From positions 16,564-80,563 of the forward strand of contig NZ_JAFEXF010000010.1 in the NCBI RefSeq assembly GCF_016905445.1: a DNA stretch of 64,000 nt, in the 5' to 3' direction. The stretch comes from Streptomyces sp. G44. GTDB lineage: Bacteria; Actinomycetota; Actinomycetes; Streptomycetales; Streptomycetaceae. Under the pieces are notes generated by a model. It saw nothing but the letters and a program-made list of their open reading frames with translations, was not told the origin of the DNA and did no database searches. Made by a program: the position numbers and the translations under genes. Positions 26,160-34,974 of the stretch are shown in pieces (position 1 is the first letter of the stretch; each line of letters opens with the position of its first letter).

Positions 26160-26470
26160 GGCTATCAGGGTGTCTGCGTGTCCGATGGGCCCGTTCCTCC
26201 TGTGGGGTGGGTACGTGAGTGGCTACGAACGAGACGCCAAGGCAAAGGAAGCGTCAAGAACGCGTCAATAATTAGGTTACCAAACGACTTTTGGGCGGGG
26301 CCACCGTCGAGGTGTCACCGCATCGGGTGGTTTGGCCCGCCTCACGCCTCCCGCCCCGTTTCGGCCGACGGCCGGGCGGTGAGGTTCAGCGGGGTTCCGG
26401 GTGAACCGGCCGGAGCCGTCTTCGCGTCAGGCCGTCCCCGCGTCAGGCCGTCTCCAGTGAGGAAGTGCTG
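26160..26470. promoter_or_regulatory. Divergent control region between antiporter and EF-hand genes
   Basis: No gene is supportable in these 311 bases apart from the likely first codons of the antiporter. The centre (about 26240-26295) is relatively A+T-rich with two direct GCGTCAA copies and an AATAATTAGGTTACC stretch, the most promoter-like sequence here. I cannot assign it to one direction. Confidence 0.45.
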
Positions 26471-27019
26471 ATGACCACCACCGCCGATCCGATCGCCATC
26501 AAGCTGGACCGACTCTTCGACGTAGCCGACACCGACTCCGACGGCTACGTCGAGTGGGCGGACTACGAAAGGATCGTCGACCGCCTCCTGGCCGCCTACG
26601 CGATCGACAGGAACGACCGCAGGGCACAGACGCTGAGGGTCGCCTACCAGATGTACTGGATGGAGATGCTGCGCCACGCGGACGGCGAGAGCCGCCTGTC
26701 CAGGGACCAGTACCACCTCGCGTGCCGCTTCACGGCCGTCGACACCAGCCGCTTCAACCTGGTCGAGGGCCTTCCGCACGCCCTCTTCGACGTCATGGAC
26801 ACCGACGGCGACGACATCATCAGCCAGCCGGAGTTCAAGCAGTACCTGGAGGCCTGGGGCATCGCCGACCCGACGGCCCTGGAGGCGTTCGCCAAGCTGG
26901 ACACCGACGGCGACGGGTTCATCAGCCGTCACGAGTTCATCCGGGCGGTGCGGGAGTTCTTCTACTCCCCGGACCTGGACGCCCCGGGCAGCCTGATCTT
27001 CGGCGCCGTCGGAGCCTGA
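26471..27019 (+). CDS. EF-hand calcium-binding protein (calerythrin-like)
   Basis: A 182-residue soluble protein with three recognisable EF-hand loops: DTDSDGYVEWAD (20-31, Asp instead of Glu at position 12), DTDGDDIISQPE (110-121) and DTDGDGFISRHE (144-155). A fourth, degenerate loop sits around residue 70 (ADGESRLSRDQ). The spacing fits the prokaryotic four-EF-hand calerythrin/sarcoplasmic-type family, so it is likely a calcium buffer or sensor. AGGAAG precedes the ATG by six bases; the GTG two codons upstream is less well placed. No obvious target gene is adjacent. A palindromic GGGGTCCC/GGGACCCC stretch follows at 27050-27065. Confidence 0.9.
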   Translation: MTTTADPIAIKLDRLFDVADTDSDGYVEWADYERIVDRLLAAYAIDRNDRRAQTLRVAYQMYWMEMLRHADGESRLSRDQYHLACRFTAVDTSRFNLVEGLPHALFDVMDTDGDDIISQPEFKQYLEAWGIADPTALEAFAKLDTDGDGFISRHEFIRAVREFFYSPDLDAPGSLIFGAVGA

Positions 27020-27191
27020 CGCGAAGGCGCGAGGCCCCGGGGCCGAGGGGGGGTCCCGGGACCCCGCGTGCGGTGCCCCCGGGGGATAACCCCACCCCCG
27101 GTCCGCCAGCCGTCCTCATGGCCCGTACCGCCCCTTGATCCATAGGTTCGAGACATCGACCAGGGATGTACGAACGGAAGGCGGCACAGCC

Positions 27192-28019
27192 ATGGGGCTG
27201 CGACGGAAGCACCGGACCGACGAGCGCGCGGGAGCGGCCGTCACGCCGCCGATGCCGAGTGCCCGGCCCGGCGACTGGGCCGTCGAACTGCGCGGTGTCC
27301 GCCGTCAGTACGGCCGCGGCTCCGGCGCCGTGCACGCCCTCGCCGGCATCGACCTCGCCCTGCCGCGCGGCAGCTTCACCGCCGTCATGGGGCCCTCGGG
27401 ATCGGGCAAGTCCACGTTCCTCCAGTGCGCGGCCGGACTCGACCGGCCCAGCTCCGGCACCGTCCACCTCGGCGGCACCGAGATCACCGGCATGAGCGAG
27501 AACAAGCTCACCGCGCTGCGCCGCACCCGCCTCGGCTTCGTCTTCCAGGCGTTCAACCTGCTGCCCTCGCTGACCGTCGAGCAGAACGTCGTCCTGCCGA
27601 TGCGCCTCGCCGGACACCGCCCGGACCGGCGCAAGGCCGCCGAGATGCTCACCCGCGTCGGCCTCGGCGACAAGGGCCACCGCCGCCCCGGCCAGCTCTC
27701 CGGCGGCCAGCAGCAGCGCGTCGCCATCGCCCGCGCCCTGGTCAATGAACCCGACGTGATCTTCGCCGACGAGCCGACCGGCGCCCTGGACACCACCACC
27801 GCCACCGAGATCCTCGGCCTGCTGCGCTCCGCCGTCGACATGATGGGCGCCACCGTCGTCATGGTCACCCACGACCCCGCCGCCGCGGCCTGGGCCGACC
27901 GCGTCCTCTTCCTCGCCGACGGCTCCCTCGCCGACCGCCTGGAGCGCGCCTCCGCCCAGCGGATCGCCGCCCGCATGACCGCCCTGACCGCTCCCGCCCA
28001 CGCGGGGGTGGCCGCCTGA
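27192..28019 (+). CDS. ABC transporter ATP-binding protein (MacB/LolD type)
   Basis: A 275-residue ATPase. Walker A is GPSGSGKST (67-75). The signature is LSGGQQQRVAIARAL, Walker B is VIFADEPTGALD, and the switch His is in MVTHDPAAA. The sequence is of the LolD/MacB/DevA class that energises FtsX-type permeases, moving lipoproteins, peptides or antibiotics rather than small nutrients. The ATG follows GGAAGG with suitable spacing. The next gene starts one base before this stop ends (TGATG), so the two are coupled and form one exporter. Confidence 0.93.
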   Translation: MGLRRKHRTDERAGAAVTPPMPSARPGDWAVELRGVRRQYGRGSGAVHALAGIDLALPRGSFTAVMGPSGSGKSTFLQCAAGLDRPSSGTVHLGGTEITGMSENKLTALRRTRLGFVFQAFNLLPSLTVEQNVVLPMRLAGHRPDRRKAAEMLTRVGLGDKGHRRPGQLSGGQQQRVAIARALVNEPDVIFADEPTGALDTTTATEILGLLRSAVDMMGATVVMVTHDPAAAAWADRVLFLADGSLADRLERASAQRIAARMTALTAPAHAGVAA

Positions 28020-30475
28020 TGGCGTACGTGCCCAACGGCCTCGCCCGCGCGGCCGTCCGCTTCAAGCCCGCCGCCTTCGCCGGCACCTTCGTCGCCCTGA
28101 TGATGGCCTCGCTGATCGTGGCCGCCTGCGGCATCCTCCTGGAGACCGGCCTGCGCGCCTCCGTGCCGCCCGTCCGCTACGCCGGCGCCCCCGTGGTCGC
28201 CGCCGCCGACCAGGAGGCCCACTTCGTCACCGGCAGCGGCGAGGACCGCACCGAGGAGAGCATCCCGCTGCCCGACCGCGCCCGGCTCGACGACGCCCTC
28301 GTCGCGAAGGCCGCCGCCGTGCCCGGCGCCCGTACCGCCGTCGCCGACGTCACCTTTCCCGTGCGGTCCGGCGAGCGGACCGTCACCGCCCACGGCTGGG
28401 GCTCCACGGCCTTCACCGGCGAGCAGTTGACCGCGGGCCGCCCGCCGCACCCCGGGGAGGTGGCCCTCGCCACGCCCGGCGCCCGCGTCGGCGCCCGCGT
28501 CACGCTCACCACCGCCGACGGCCCGCGCGCCTTCCGCGTCTCCGGCACGGTCGAGGCCGGGCGGTCCGGCCCCACCGCCTGGTTCGCCGACGCCGAGGCG
28601 GTCCGCGTCTCCGGGCACCCGGGACGCGTCGACGCCATCGCCGTCCTGCCCGAACCGGGCGTCGGCGCCGACACCCTCAAGTCCCGCGTCGCCCACGCCC
28701 TCGGCGCCAGGGCCGAGGTGCACACCGGCGACGGCCGCGGCGCCGTCGAGGACACCGGGCTCGCCCACGCCAAGGAGATGCTGACCGGCCTCGGCGGCTC
28801 CTTCGGCGGCATCGCCGCCCTCGTCGCCGTCTTCACCGCCGCCGGCACCGTCGCGCTCTCCGTGGGACAGCGCGCCCGCGAGTACGCCCTGCTCCGCGCC
28901 ATCGGCACCACCCCGCGCCAGATCCGCCGCACCATCGCCACCGAGTCGCTGCTCGTCGCCCCCCTCGCGGGCGCCGCCGGCCTCCTGCCCGGCATCGCCC
29001 TGGCCCACTGGTGGTTCGGGCAGCTGAAGGAGAAGGGCGCGATCCCGGAGGCCGTCGACCTCGCGGTGTCCGCCGTTCCGCTCGCCGCCGCCGTCGGCGT
29101 CGCGCTCGTCACCGCCCTGCTCGCCGGCTACCTGGCGGCGCGCCGCCCGTCCCGCGTCAAGCCCGGCCAGGCGCTCGCCGAGGCCGCCGTGGAGCGGCTG
29201 CCGCTCGGCAAGATCCGTACCCCGATCGGTGTCGTGGCGCTGGGCGGCGGCGTCGCCTTCGCGGGGATCGCCGCGCGGACCACCGGAGAGGACGCGGCGA
29301 ACGCGGCGCTCGGCGTCGTCATGCTCTTCATGCTCGCCATGGCCCTGCTCGGCCCGCTGGTCGCCCGCGGCTGCGCGGCCCTCTTCGGCCTCCCGCTGCG
29401 CAAGGCGGGCGCCCCCGGCGCGCTGGCGGCCGCCAACTCCCGCACGAACGCCCGCCGCCTGGCCTCCGCGATCACCCCGATCGTGCTCGCCATGGCCTTC
29501 TCCTCCGTCCTCGTCTTCCTGCACACCAGCACCGACAAGGCCACCGCCGACCAGCAGCGCGCGGGCATCACCGCCGACCACATCGTCTCCGCCGAGGCGG
29601 GCCTCGCGCCCGGCGCGCTGACGGAGGCCGACCGCGCGGACGGTGTCACCTCCGCCGTCGGCCTGCTCAGGACGTCCGTCCTCGTCCCGCAGTACTCCGT
29701 CGGCGACCGCCTGCTCGCGGCGGCGTCGGCGCAGGGCGTCACGGGCTCGGCCGCCGGCCTGGCCGAGGTCCAGGACCTGTCGGTCGAGAGCGGCGCCCTG
29801 CGGCTCGGCAAGGGCGACGTCGCCGTCGACTCCGCGCTCGCCCACGCCGCGCGCGTCCAGGTCGGCGACCGCCTCGACATCCTCCTGCCCGACGGCACGA
29901 AGGCCTCCCCGAAGGTCGTGGCCACGTACGGCAGGGGCCTCGGCCTCTCCCAGGTCACCCTGCCCGCCGCCGCGCTGAAGCAGCACGTCACCTCGTCCTT
30001 CACCCAGGAGATCTGGACCAAGGGCGGCTCCGCCGAGGCACTCTCCGCCCTCGGCGCCCTCCACGACCGCGACGGCTACACCACGGCCCGCTCCCTGGAC
30101 CGCGAGCTCAACGCCTGGGCCAATACGACGATGGCGGCCGTCCTCGGCGGCTTCGCGGCCGTCGCCGCCGTCAACACCCTGGTGATGACGGTCCTCGACC
30201 GCCGCCGCGAACTCGGCACCCTGCGGCTGATCGGCTCCACGCGCCGCCAGGTGATGCGCATGATCCGCTGGGAGGCGCTGATCGTCGCCGTCGCGGGCAT
30301 CGCCATCGGCTCGGCGATCGCCCTCGCCACGCTCGTCCCGATGATGAACGGCCTGACCGGCGAGGCCCCTCACATCCCGCCGCTGGTGTACGGCTCCTTC
30401 GTCGGCGCCGTCCTCGTCCTCGGCCTGGCGGCGGCGACGATCCCGGCCCGGGCGGCGCTGAGGTCGGCGGCATGA
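28019..30475 (+). CDS. ABC transporter permease, FtsX-like (duplicated)
   Basis: An 818-residue membrane protein with two FtsX-type modules. Each has helix clusters near GQRAREYALLRAIGTTPRQI (first module) and RRRELGTLRLIGSTRRQVMRM (second module). A large extracytoplasmic domain follows the first helix (MMASLIVAACGILLETGL). This ten-ish-helix double layout is the common Streptomyces partner of MacB-type ATPases. The ATG overlaps the ATPase stop by one base. The substrate is unknown. The downstream HD-like pseudogene overlaps its stop (ATGA), so the original operon had three genes. Confidence 0.92.
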   Translation: MAYVPNGLARAAVRFKPAAFAGTFVALMMASLIVAACGILLETGLRASVPPVRYAGAPVVAAADQEAHFVTGSGEDRTEESIPLPDRARLDDALVAKAAAVPGARTAVADVTFPVRSGERTVTAHGWGSTAFTGEQLTAGRPPHPGEVALATPGARVGARVTLTTADGPRAFRVSGTVEAGRSGPTAWFADAEAVRVSGHPGRVDAIAVLPEPGVGADTLKSRVAHALGARAEVHTGDGRGAVEDTGLAHAKEMLTGLGGSFGGIAALVAVFTAAGTVALSVGQRAREYALLRAIGTTPRQIRRTIATESLLVAPLAGAAGLLPGIALAHWWFGQLKEKGAIPEAVDLAVSAVPLAAAVGVALVTALLAGYLAARRPSRVKPGQALAEAAVERLPLGKIRTPIGVVALGGGVAFAGIAARTTGEDAANAALGVVMLFMLAMALLGPLVARGCAALFGLPLRKAGAPGALAAANSRTNARRLASAITPIVLAMAFSSVLVFLHTSTDKATADQQRAGITADHIVSAEAGLAPGALTEADRADGVTSAVGLLRTSVLVPQYSVGDRLLAAASAQGVTGSAAGLAEVQDLSVESGALRLGKGDVAVDSALAHAARVQVGDRLDILLPDGTKASPKVVATYGRGLGLSQVTLPAAALKQHVTSSFTQEIWTKGGSAEALSALGALHDRDGYTTARSLDRELNAWANTTMAAVLGGFAAVAAVNTLVMTVLDRRRELGTLRLIGSTRRQVMRMIRWEALIVAVAGIAIGSAIALATLVPMMNGLTGEAPHIPPLVYGSFVGAVLVLGLAAATIPARAALRSAA

Positions 30476-30787
30476 CACGCCCCGCCCCGGACCGCGAGCC
30501 GCTTTCGCTCACCGAAGTCGAAGCCCTCGCCCGCGAGGCCCACGCCACCCGGACCGACAAGGCCGGCCGCCCCTACGCCGAGCACCTCCAGGCCGTGGCG
30601 GCGGGGTGGGGAGTCCCCGCAGGCGTACGCGGAACGCGTCCTCGCGACGCCGGGCGCCCGCCTCGTCAAGGAGGCGGACCTGGCCCACAACGCGGACCCG
30701 GCCCGCCTCGCGGTCCTGGACGACACGACAAGGGCGCGCCTGACGGCGAAGTACGCCGCCATGCGCGCCCTGCCGGGACTCCGCTGA
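30472..30787 (+). pseudogene. HD-domain protein gene with internal out-of-frame deletion
   Basis: The gene starts at an ATG overlapping the permease stop and reads MTRPAPDREPLSLTEVEALA then KAGRPYAEHLQAVAAG in frame 1. From about 30614 the family sequence continues only in another frame, with ESPQAYAERVLATPGARLV, KEADLAHNADPARL and AKYAAMRALPGLR, ending with TGA at 30787. The middle of the HD phosphohydrolase-like domain, including the metal-binding HD pair (normally within a WLHDAVED-type segment), is missing. The surviving halves match the ends of the ordinary Streptomyces protein as I remember it. The deletion both shifts frame and removes the active site, so the gene is dead. Confidence 0.8.
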
Positions 30788-30796
30788 CCCCTGTCG

Positions 30797-32020
30797 CTAC
30801 GTTGCCCTGGCGCGCTCCCGCGCCAGTTCCGCCGCGTCGCGCTTGAAGGCCCACTCCATCTTGGGCTCCATCGCGAAGCGGAACATCCGCTGCACCGGAG
30901 GCGTGCACAGCAGCGTCACCACGGTCGCGGCGACCATCGTCACGAAGATCTCGCCGAGCGGCTCGTGCAGCCACTCGTACTCCTCGAACCAGCCCCAGAA
31001 GCGGGAGCCCTTGGCGAGGAAGCCGTGCAGCAGGTAGCCGTAGAGCGTGCCCGCGCCGAGGATCGTGAACCACATCTTGCGGCGCGGCACCCACGCGAAG
31101 AAGCACGCGGTGAGCACCACGGAGCAGCCGAACAGCGCCAGCGTCATCACGATGCCGACCCACCACGGCACGCCCAGCTCCTGGGCGCTGTCCCGGCGGT
31201 AGAACCACACCGACGTCATGCGCGGCGCCGCCCAGTAGGCGAGCAGCACCGCGGCGGCGAAGACCGGGACGGACAGGATCCGCACCTCGCGGCGGCGCAC
31301 CAGCTGGAAGTGCTCGGGCCTCATGCAGAGGCCGAGCACGAAGAACGGCAGGAATTGCAGGACGCGCTGGAGGTCGAGGTCGTCGCCGATGTCCGGGGAG
31401 ATCACGGCGAGCATGGCGATGGCCAGCGCGAGCGGGAGCGGCCAGCGCGCGATCTTCCACAGCGGCACGGTGAGCCGCCACACGAAGAGCGCGACCAGGA
31501 ACCAGGTGAGGTACCAGGGGTCGAGCAGGCTGATCGGCTGGCCCGGGTCGTCGTCCGCCCAGCGCTTGAAGAGGGTGTACGCGACCTCGAAGACGACGTA
31601 GGGCACGGCGACGCCGGTCACCAGCCGCCGCAGGCGGTCGGGCCGCATGTCGAAGCTGCGCGAGAAATAGCCGGAGATCACGATGAACGCCGGCATGTGG
31701 AAGGTGTAGACGGTCATGTACAGCGCCTCGGCGGCGCGGCTGTGATCCGTCAGGGGTTCCCACGCGTGCGCCATCGCCACGAGGACGATCGCCAGATACT
31801 TGGCGTTGTCGAAGAACGCGTCGCGCTGCTTGCCGGGCTTCGCCGCGCGGCGGGCGGCGCGGTGGCCCGACGGGACGGGGGGAGCGGTGGCGGCCTGCGG
31901 GGCCGGCCGGTGCGGGGTCGGATGGTGGTGGGTGCGTGGGGGCGGGGGTCCGGCCGCGGGCACCTGGACCGGGGGGAGCGGCGCCCGGTGGCGTCCGTGC
32001 GGGTGCACCGAGTTGGTCAC
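30797..32020 (-). CDS. Acyltransferase-3-like membrane protein
   Basis: A 407-residue protein. A Pro/His-rich cytoplasmic tail (about 1-65) precedes roughly ten hydrophobic segments. The start of the membrane part reads RDAFFDNAKYLAIVLVAMAHAWEPL, followed by YTFHMPAFIVISGYFSR, characteristic of the acyltransferase-3 (OafA/WecH/NolL) family, including the histidine expected to act in acyl transfer. Members O-acetylate or acylate surface polysaccharides or antibiotics. The GTG at 32020 follows GGGAGGG. A TTG five codons upstream (32035) is an alternative. The gene converges on the pseudogene and has a long upstream region. Confidence 0.85.
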   Translation of the reverse strand: MTNSVHPHGRHRAPLPPVQVPAAGPPPPRTHHHPTPHRPAPQAATAPPVPSGHRAARRAAKPGKQRDAFFDNAKYLAIVLVAMAHAWEPLTDHSRAAEALYMTVYTFHMPAFIVISGYFSRSFDMRPDRLRRLVTGVAVPYVVFEVAYTLFKRWADDDPGQPISLLDPWYLTWFLVALFVWRLTVPLWKIARWPLPLALAIAMLAVISPDIGDDLDLQRVLQFLPFFVLGLCMRPEHFQLVRRREVRILSVPVFAAAVLLAYWAAPRMTSVWFYRRDSAQELGVPWWVGIVMTLALFGCSVVLTACFFAWVPRRKMWFTILGAGTLYGYLLHGFLAKGSRFWGWFEEYEWLHEPLGEIFVTMVAATVVTLLCTPPVQRMFRFAMEPKMEWAFKRDAAELARERARAT

Positions 32021-32675
32021 AGGCCCTCCCACCAAGAGCTCGGTGAGACGATCCGGGACCGCACTGCGCCTACGGGGGTGGTGGCAGCGTGGAACATCTG
32101 ACGCACCCTAGCGTCGCGGCGCTGTCTTCGTAAAACCCTCGTCACTTTCGTCAACTCAATCCCTGTCAATCCCTGAGCCGATTACCGCTTATCGCGTCCG
32201 CGTACCCGGGAATCGTTCCGGTAGACAAAGAGACGTCGACTGTAATGTGCCCTTTACGTCACAATTCATCCGGTTTAAATGGTGCATAACGCCCGCAACC
32301 GACTACCGTGGAATGTCCGTTTGGTCGGCGGTTCGAGATCTCGCGGCGACCGCGTCGGCGCACCCTTCGGTGAACCCCCGGTGTGCCACTCGCAACAATT
32401 CGAATTTCCTGCGAACGCCCTGTGTGGTGTTCGCGACCGACCCGCCGAATTCCCGGTGGCGGCGGACCGTCGAATTGCCGGCCCGGCGTGCGCCGGAGGC
32501 GCCCCGCCCCCGCGCCCCGGGGCCGCCCCCGCGTGACGGGCCGGCAAAGCGTTGGCCGACGATGTGTCATGGGCCGCATGGAGCGGGCCCGTTGGTGGCA
32601 CGATGGTCGGAGGCGGGGGTGTGCGGGGCCGTACCCCCGGGGCTGGGAGAGCGACCGACCTAGGGTGTGATCAGT
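32021..32675. other. 655-base intergenic region without supportable gene
   Basis: The segment is noticeably less G+C-biased than its surroundings between about 32120 and 32460, and its short open frames lack codon bias or family similarity. It probably contains the promoter of the minus-strand acyltransferase and of the small plus-strand gene. I recognise no riboswitch, small RNA or repeat in it. A TAGGGT box ends at 32666, just before the downstream gene. Confidence 0.5.
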
Positions 32676-32870
32676 GTGGCCATTTCGCTGTCAGTGGTAC
32701 TGCTGTTGGCGATCATCCTCGTAGTGCTGATCCGTGGCGGATCGCTCAAGACGGGACCCGCGCTCGTCGCGGTGCTCTTCGGCTTCTTCCTCGCCTCGAC
32801 CGGTATGGCGCCATCCATAAACCGGTTCCTGAACGAGCTGGCGGAGACCATCAACTCGATCAGCTTCTGA
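32676..32870 (+). CDS. Small conserved membrane protein
   Basis: A 64-residue protein with one strong hydrophobic helix at the start (AISLSVVLLLAIILVVLI) and a second weaker one (PALVAVLFGFFLASTG), followed by an amphipathic tail (INRFLNELAETINSI). I recognise it as a conserved Streptomyces protein of unknown function next to the tRNA/tig region. A TAGGGT -10-like box ends at 32666. That makes the GTG at 32676 a better start than the GTG at 32667, which would touch the box. No ribosome binding site is visible, so the transcript is probably near-leaderless. Confidence 0.7.
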   Translation: MAISLSVVLLLAIILVVLIRGGSLKTGPALVAVLFGFFLASTGMAPSINRFLNELAETINSISF

Positions 32871-32921
32871 GCCCGTGACCGCCCGGCGGGCGGCGGGCCC
32901 GGACTGCGGGCGGAAATGGCA

Positions 32922-32954
32922 CCGGCCCGGTCGCTGTGCAGCGGACCGGGCCGG
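32922..32954. terminator. Hairpin between the small membrane gene and tRNA-Gly
   Basis: Arms CCGGCCCGGT (32922-32931) and ACCGGGCCGG (32945-32954) are exact complements around 13 bases, some of which can extend the stem. It is placed to terminate both the plus-strand gene and the minus-strand tRNA. Confidence 0.6.
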
Positions 32955-32964
32955 AGACTTTCAG

Positions 32965-33035
32965 AGCGGGCGACGGGAATCGAACCCGCGTAGCTAGTTT
33001 GGAAGACTAGGGCTCTACCATTGAGCTACGCCCGC
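32965..33035 (-). tRNA. tRNA-Gly(TCC)
   Basis: The minus strand folds into a full cloverleaf. It has acceptor arms GCGGGCG/CGCCCGC, a D-arm with GCTC...GAGC, an anticodon loop CTTCCAA giving anticodon TCC, and a T-arm with GGTTCGATTCC. It is 71 nt with discriminator T. CCA is not encoded (CTG follows). Confidence 0.95.
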
Positions 33036-33175
33036 ATGTACGCACCGGGCCGGAAGGACCGCGGCACGACAGGCATCGTAGCGGGTCCGCCGCCCCGACC
33101 GCACACCCCTGGTCGCGGTCCCGCTCCACCGGGGGCCGTACGGCCACGCGGCATGTACCCTACGTGTCGCACCGA

Positions 33176-33252
33176 CGGGGTGTGGCGCAGCTTGGTAGCG
33201 CGTCCGCTTTGGGAGCGGAAGGCCGTGGGTTCAAATCCCGCCACCCCGACCA
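33176..33252 (+). tRNA. tRNA-Pro(TGG)
   Basis: A cloverleaf with acceptor arms CGGGGTG/CACCCCG, a D-arm containing GCGCAGCTTGGTAGCGC, an anticodon loop TTTGGGA giving TGG, and a T-arm with GGTTCAAATCC. The body runs 33176-33249 and CCA is encoded at 33250-33252. It lies immediately upstream of tig on the same strand. Confidence 0.95.
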
Positions 33253-33276
33253 GCAGGTCTCCCTCGCAAGATCGCA

Positions 33277-33307
33277 TTGTGGGTCGGCTCCCGCTTGCCG
33301 TTACTAT
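33277..33307 (+). promoter_or_regulatory. Candidate promoter for tig
   Basis: TTGTGG (33277-33282) and TACTAT (33302-33307) resemble -35 and -10 boxes with a 19-base spacer, slightly long. A GCTTGC/GCAAGC dyad (33293-33298 and 33308-33313) overlaps the -10 and could be an operator. The tig start is about 70 bases downstream. Confidence 0.4.
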
Positions 33308-33377
33308 GCAAGCTGTGTGCCCGTGTGTCTCTGATCCGGGCAGAAACCAGCAGTCAGCCCACCAAGGAGACCGAACC

Positions 33378-34769
33378 GTGAAGAGCGCCGTGGAGACCCT
33401 GAACCCGACCCGGGTTCGGCTCACTGTTGAGGTGCCCTTCGAGGAGCTCAAGGACAGCCTCGACGCGGCGTACAAGAAGATCAACCAGCAGGTCACGGTG
33501 AAGGGCTTCCGCAAGGGCAAGATCCCGGCCCGCGTCATCGACCAGCGGTTCGGCCGCGGGGCCGTGCTGGAGGAGGCCGTCAACGACGCGCTTCCGAAGT
33601 TCTACACCGAGGCGGTCAACGAGGCCGAGCTCAACGTCCTGGGTCAGCCCGAGGTGGACATCACCGAGCTGAAGGACAACGAGACCCTCAACTTCACCGC
33701 CGAGGTCGACGTACGCCCCACCATCGAGATCCCGGACTACTCCGGCATCGAGGTCGAGGTCGACGCGGTCGAGGTCAGCGACGAGGACGTCGACAAGGCC
33801 GTCGAGGAGCTGCGCGCGCGCTTTGCCTCGACGTCCCCGGTCGAGCGTGCCGCCGAGGACGGCGACGTCGTGACGATCGACCTGGAGGCCAAGGTCGACG
33901 GCGAGGTCCTGGAGGACGGCGTCGCGAAGGACGTCTCCTACACGATCGGCTCCGGCGAGCTGCTCGAAGGCATCGACGACGCCGTGAAGGGCCTGGAGGC
34001 CGGTGGCGAGGCCACCTTCACCTCCGAGCTCAAGGGCGGCTCGGCCGCCGGCAAGGAGTCCGAGGTCACCGTCAAGGTCACCCAGGTCGCCAAGCGTGAG
34101 CTGCCGGAGCTGGACGACGACTTCGCGCAGCTCGCCTCGGAGTTCGACACCCTCGACGAGCTGAAGGCCGACAGCCGCAAGCGCCTCGAGAACATGAAGC
34201 AGTTCGACCAGGCCACGCAGGCCCAGGAGCGCGTCCTGGAGAAGCTGCTCGAGCTGGTCGAGGTTCCCGTCCCCGAGAAGCTCCTCGCGGACGAGATCCA
34301 GACCCGCAAGCACAACCTGGTCAACCACCAGCTCGGCCAGATGGGCCTCGACCTCGCCAAGTACCTGGAGATCCAGGGCAAGACCGAGGAAGAGTTCGAC
34401 GCCGAGACCAAGGAGCAGGCCGAGAAGGGCATCAAAACGCAGTTCGTCCTCGACGAGCTCGTCAACAAGGAGAAGCTGAACGTGAACCAGGAGGAGCTCA
34501 CCGAGCACCTCATGCGTCGCGCGCAGTCCTCCGGCATGTCCCCCGACCAGTTCGCCCAGGCCGTCGTCGAGGGCGGCCAGGTCCCGATGCTGGTCGGCGA
34601 GGTCGCCCGCGGCAAGGCCCTCGCGGTCGTCGTCGAGGCCGCCACGGTCAAGGACACGAAGGGTGAGGTCATCGACCTCAGCGACGGCGACGAGGAGGAG
34701 ACGGACGAGTCCGCCACCGCCGAGGCCGACGCCCCCGCCGCCTCCGGCGAGGACAAGACCGAGGCCTGA
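33378..34769 (+). CDS. tig: Trigger factor (ribosome-associated chaperone, peptidyl-prolyl isomerase)
   Basis: A 463-residue protein that binds the ribosome near the exit tunnel and shields nascent chains. The ribosome-binding signature is intact ([19 protein letters not shown], about residues 40-58, with the GFRxGKxP core). The central FKBP-like domain spans about 155-240 ([15 protein letters not shown], then [16 protein letters not shown]). The C-terminal helical domain is followed by an acidic Glu/Asp/Ala tail. The start is GTG with AAGGAGA upstream. It sits just before clpP1P2 and clpX, the usual actinobacterial quality-control arrangement, but has its own terminator. Confidence 0.96.
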   Translation: MKSAVETLNPTRVRLTVEVPFEELKDSLDAAYKKINQQVTVKGFRKGKIPARVIDQRFGRGAVLEEAVNDALPKFYTEAVNEAELNVLGQPEVDITELKDNETLNFTAEVDVRPTIEIPDYSGIEVEVDAVEVSDEDVDKAVEELRARFASTSPVERAAEDGDVVTIDLEAKVDGEVLEDGVAKDVSYTIGSGELLEGIDDAVKGLEAGGEATFTSELKGGSAAGKESEVTVKVTQVAKRELPELDDDFAQLASEFDTLDELKADSRKRLENMKQFDQATQAQERVLEKLLELVEVPVPEKLLADEIQTRKHNLVNHQLGQMGLDLAKYLEIQGKTEEEFDAETKEQAEKGIKTQFVLDELVNKEKLNVNQEELTEHLMRRAQSSGMSPDQFAQAVVEGGQVPMLVGEVARGKALAVVVEAATVKDTKGEVIDLSDGDEEETDESATAEADAPAASGEDKTEA

Positions 34770-34796
34770 GCCGCCTCGCTCTGACGCACGCAGCAT

Positions 34797-34826
34797 GGGC
34801 CCCCGGGATCTCGATCCCGGGGGCCC
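34797..34826 (+). terminator. Terminator after tig
   Basis: GGGCCCCCGGGATC (34797-34810) and its exact complement (34813-34826) form a 14-base-pair stem with a minimal centre. It starts 28 bases after the tig stop. Confidence 0.8.
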
Positions 34827-34842
34827 GTCTCGTGCCCCCGCC

Positions 34843-34958
34843 AGGGGCGCGGGGAACTGCGCGAGCAACCACGGACGACCCGCACCCGCCATAGAGCCTG
34901 GCGAGGCAGACGCGACCGCGCCCCGGCGGGGGCCGACCGCGCAGCTCCCCGCGCCCCT
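34843..34958. repeat. Large inverted repeat, REP-like Streptomyces element
   Basis: A 21-base arm at 34843-34863 (containing GGGGCGCGGGGAACTGCGCG) is repeated inverted at 34938-34958 with one G-U-compatible difference, around 74 bases. I remember this arm as a highly repeated intergenic sequence in Streptomyces genomes. The 342-base gap between tig and clpP1 consists essentially of the tig terminator, this element and the clpP1 promoter. Confidence 0.65.
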
Positions 34959-34974
34959 TACGGGGCGCTACCTG

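Noticed and set aside
27050..27065. Palindrome GGGGTCCC/GGGACCCC after the EF-hand gene as terminator
   Set aside because: It has no loop at its centre and lies in a G-run; too weak to list, although a short stem may form.
27305..30478. 1057-codon minus-strand open frame opposite the ABC transporter
   Set aside because: It is an antisense artefact of codon bias; the plus strand carries the Walker and FtsX motifs.
32279..32670. Short open frames in the 32-kb gap
   Set aside because: They lack third-position G+C bias, ribosome binding sites and recognisable motifs, and several overlap each other on both strands.
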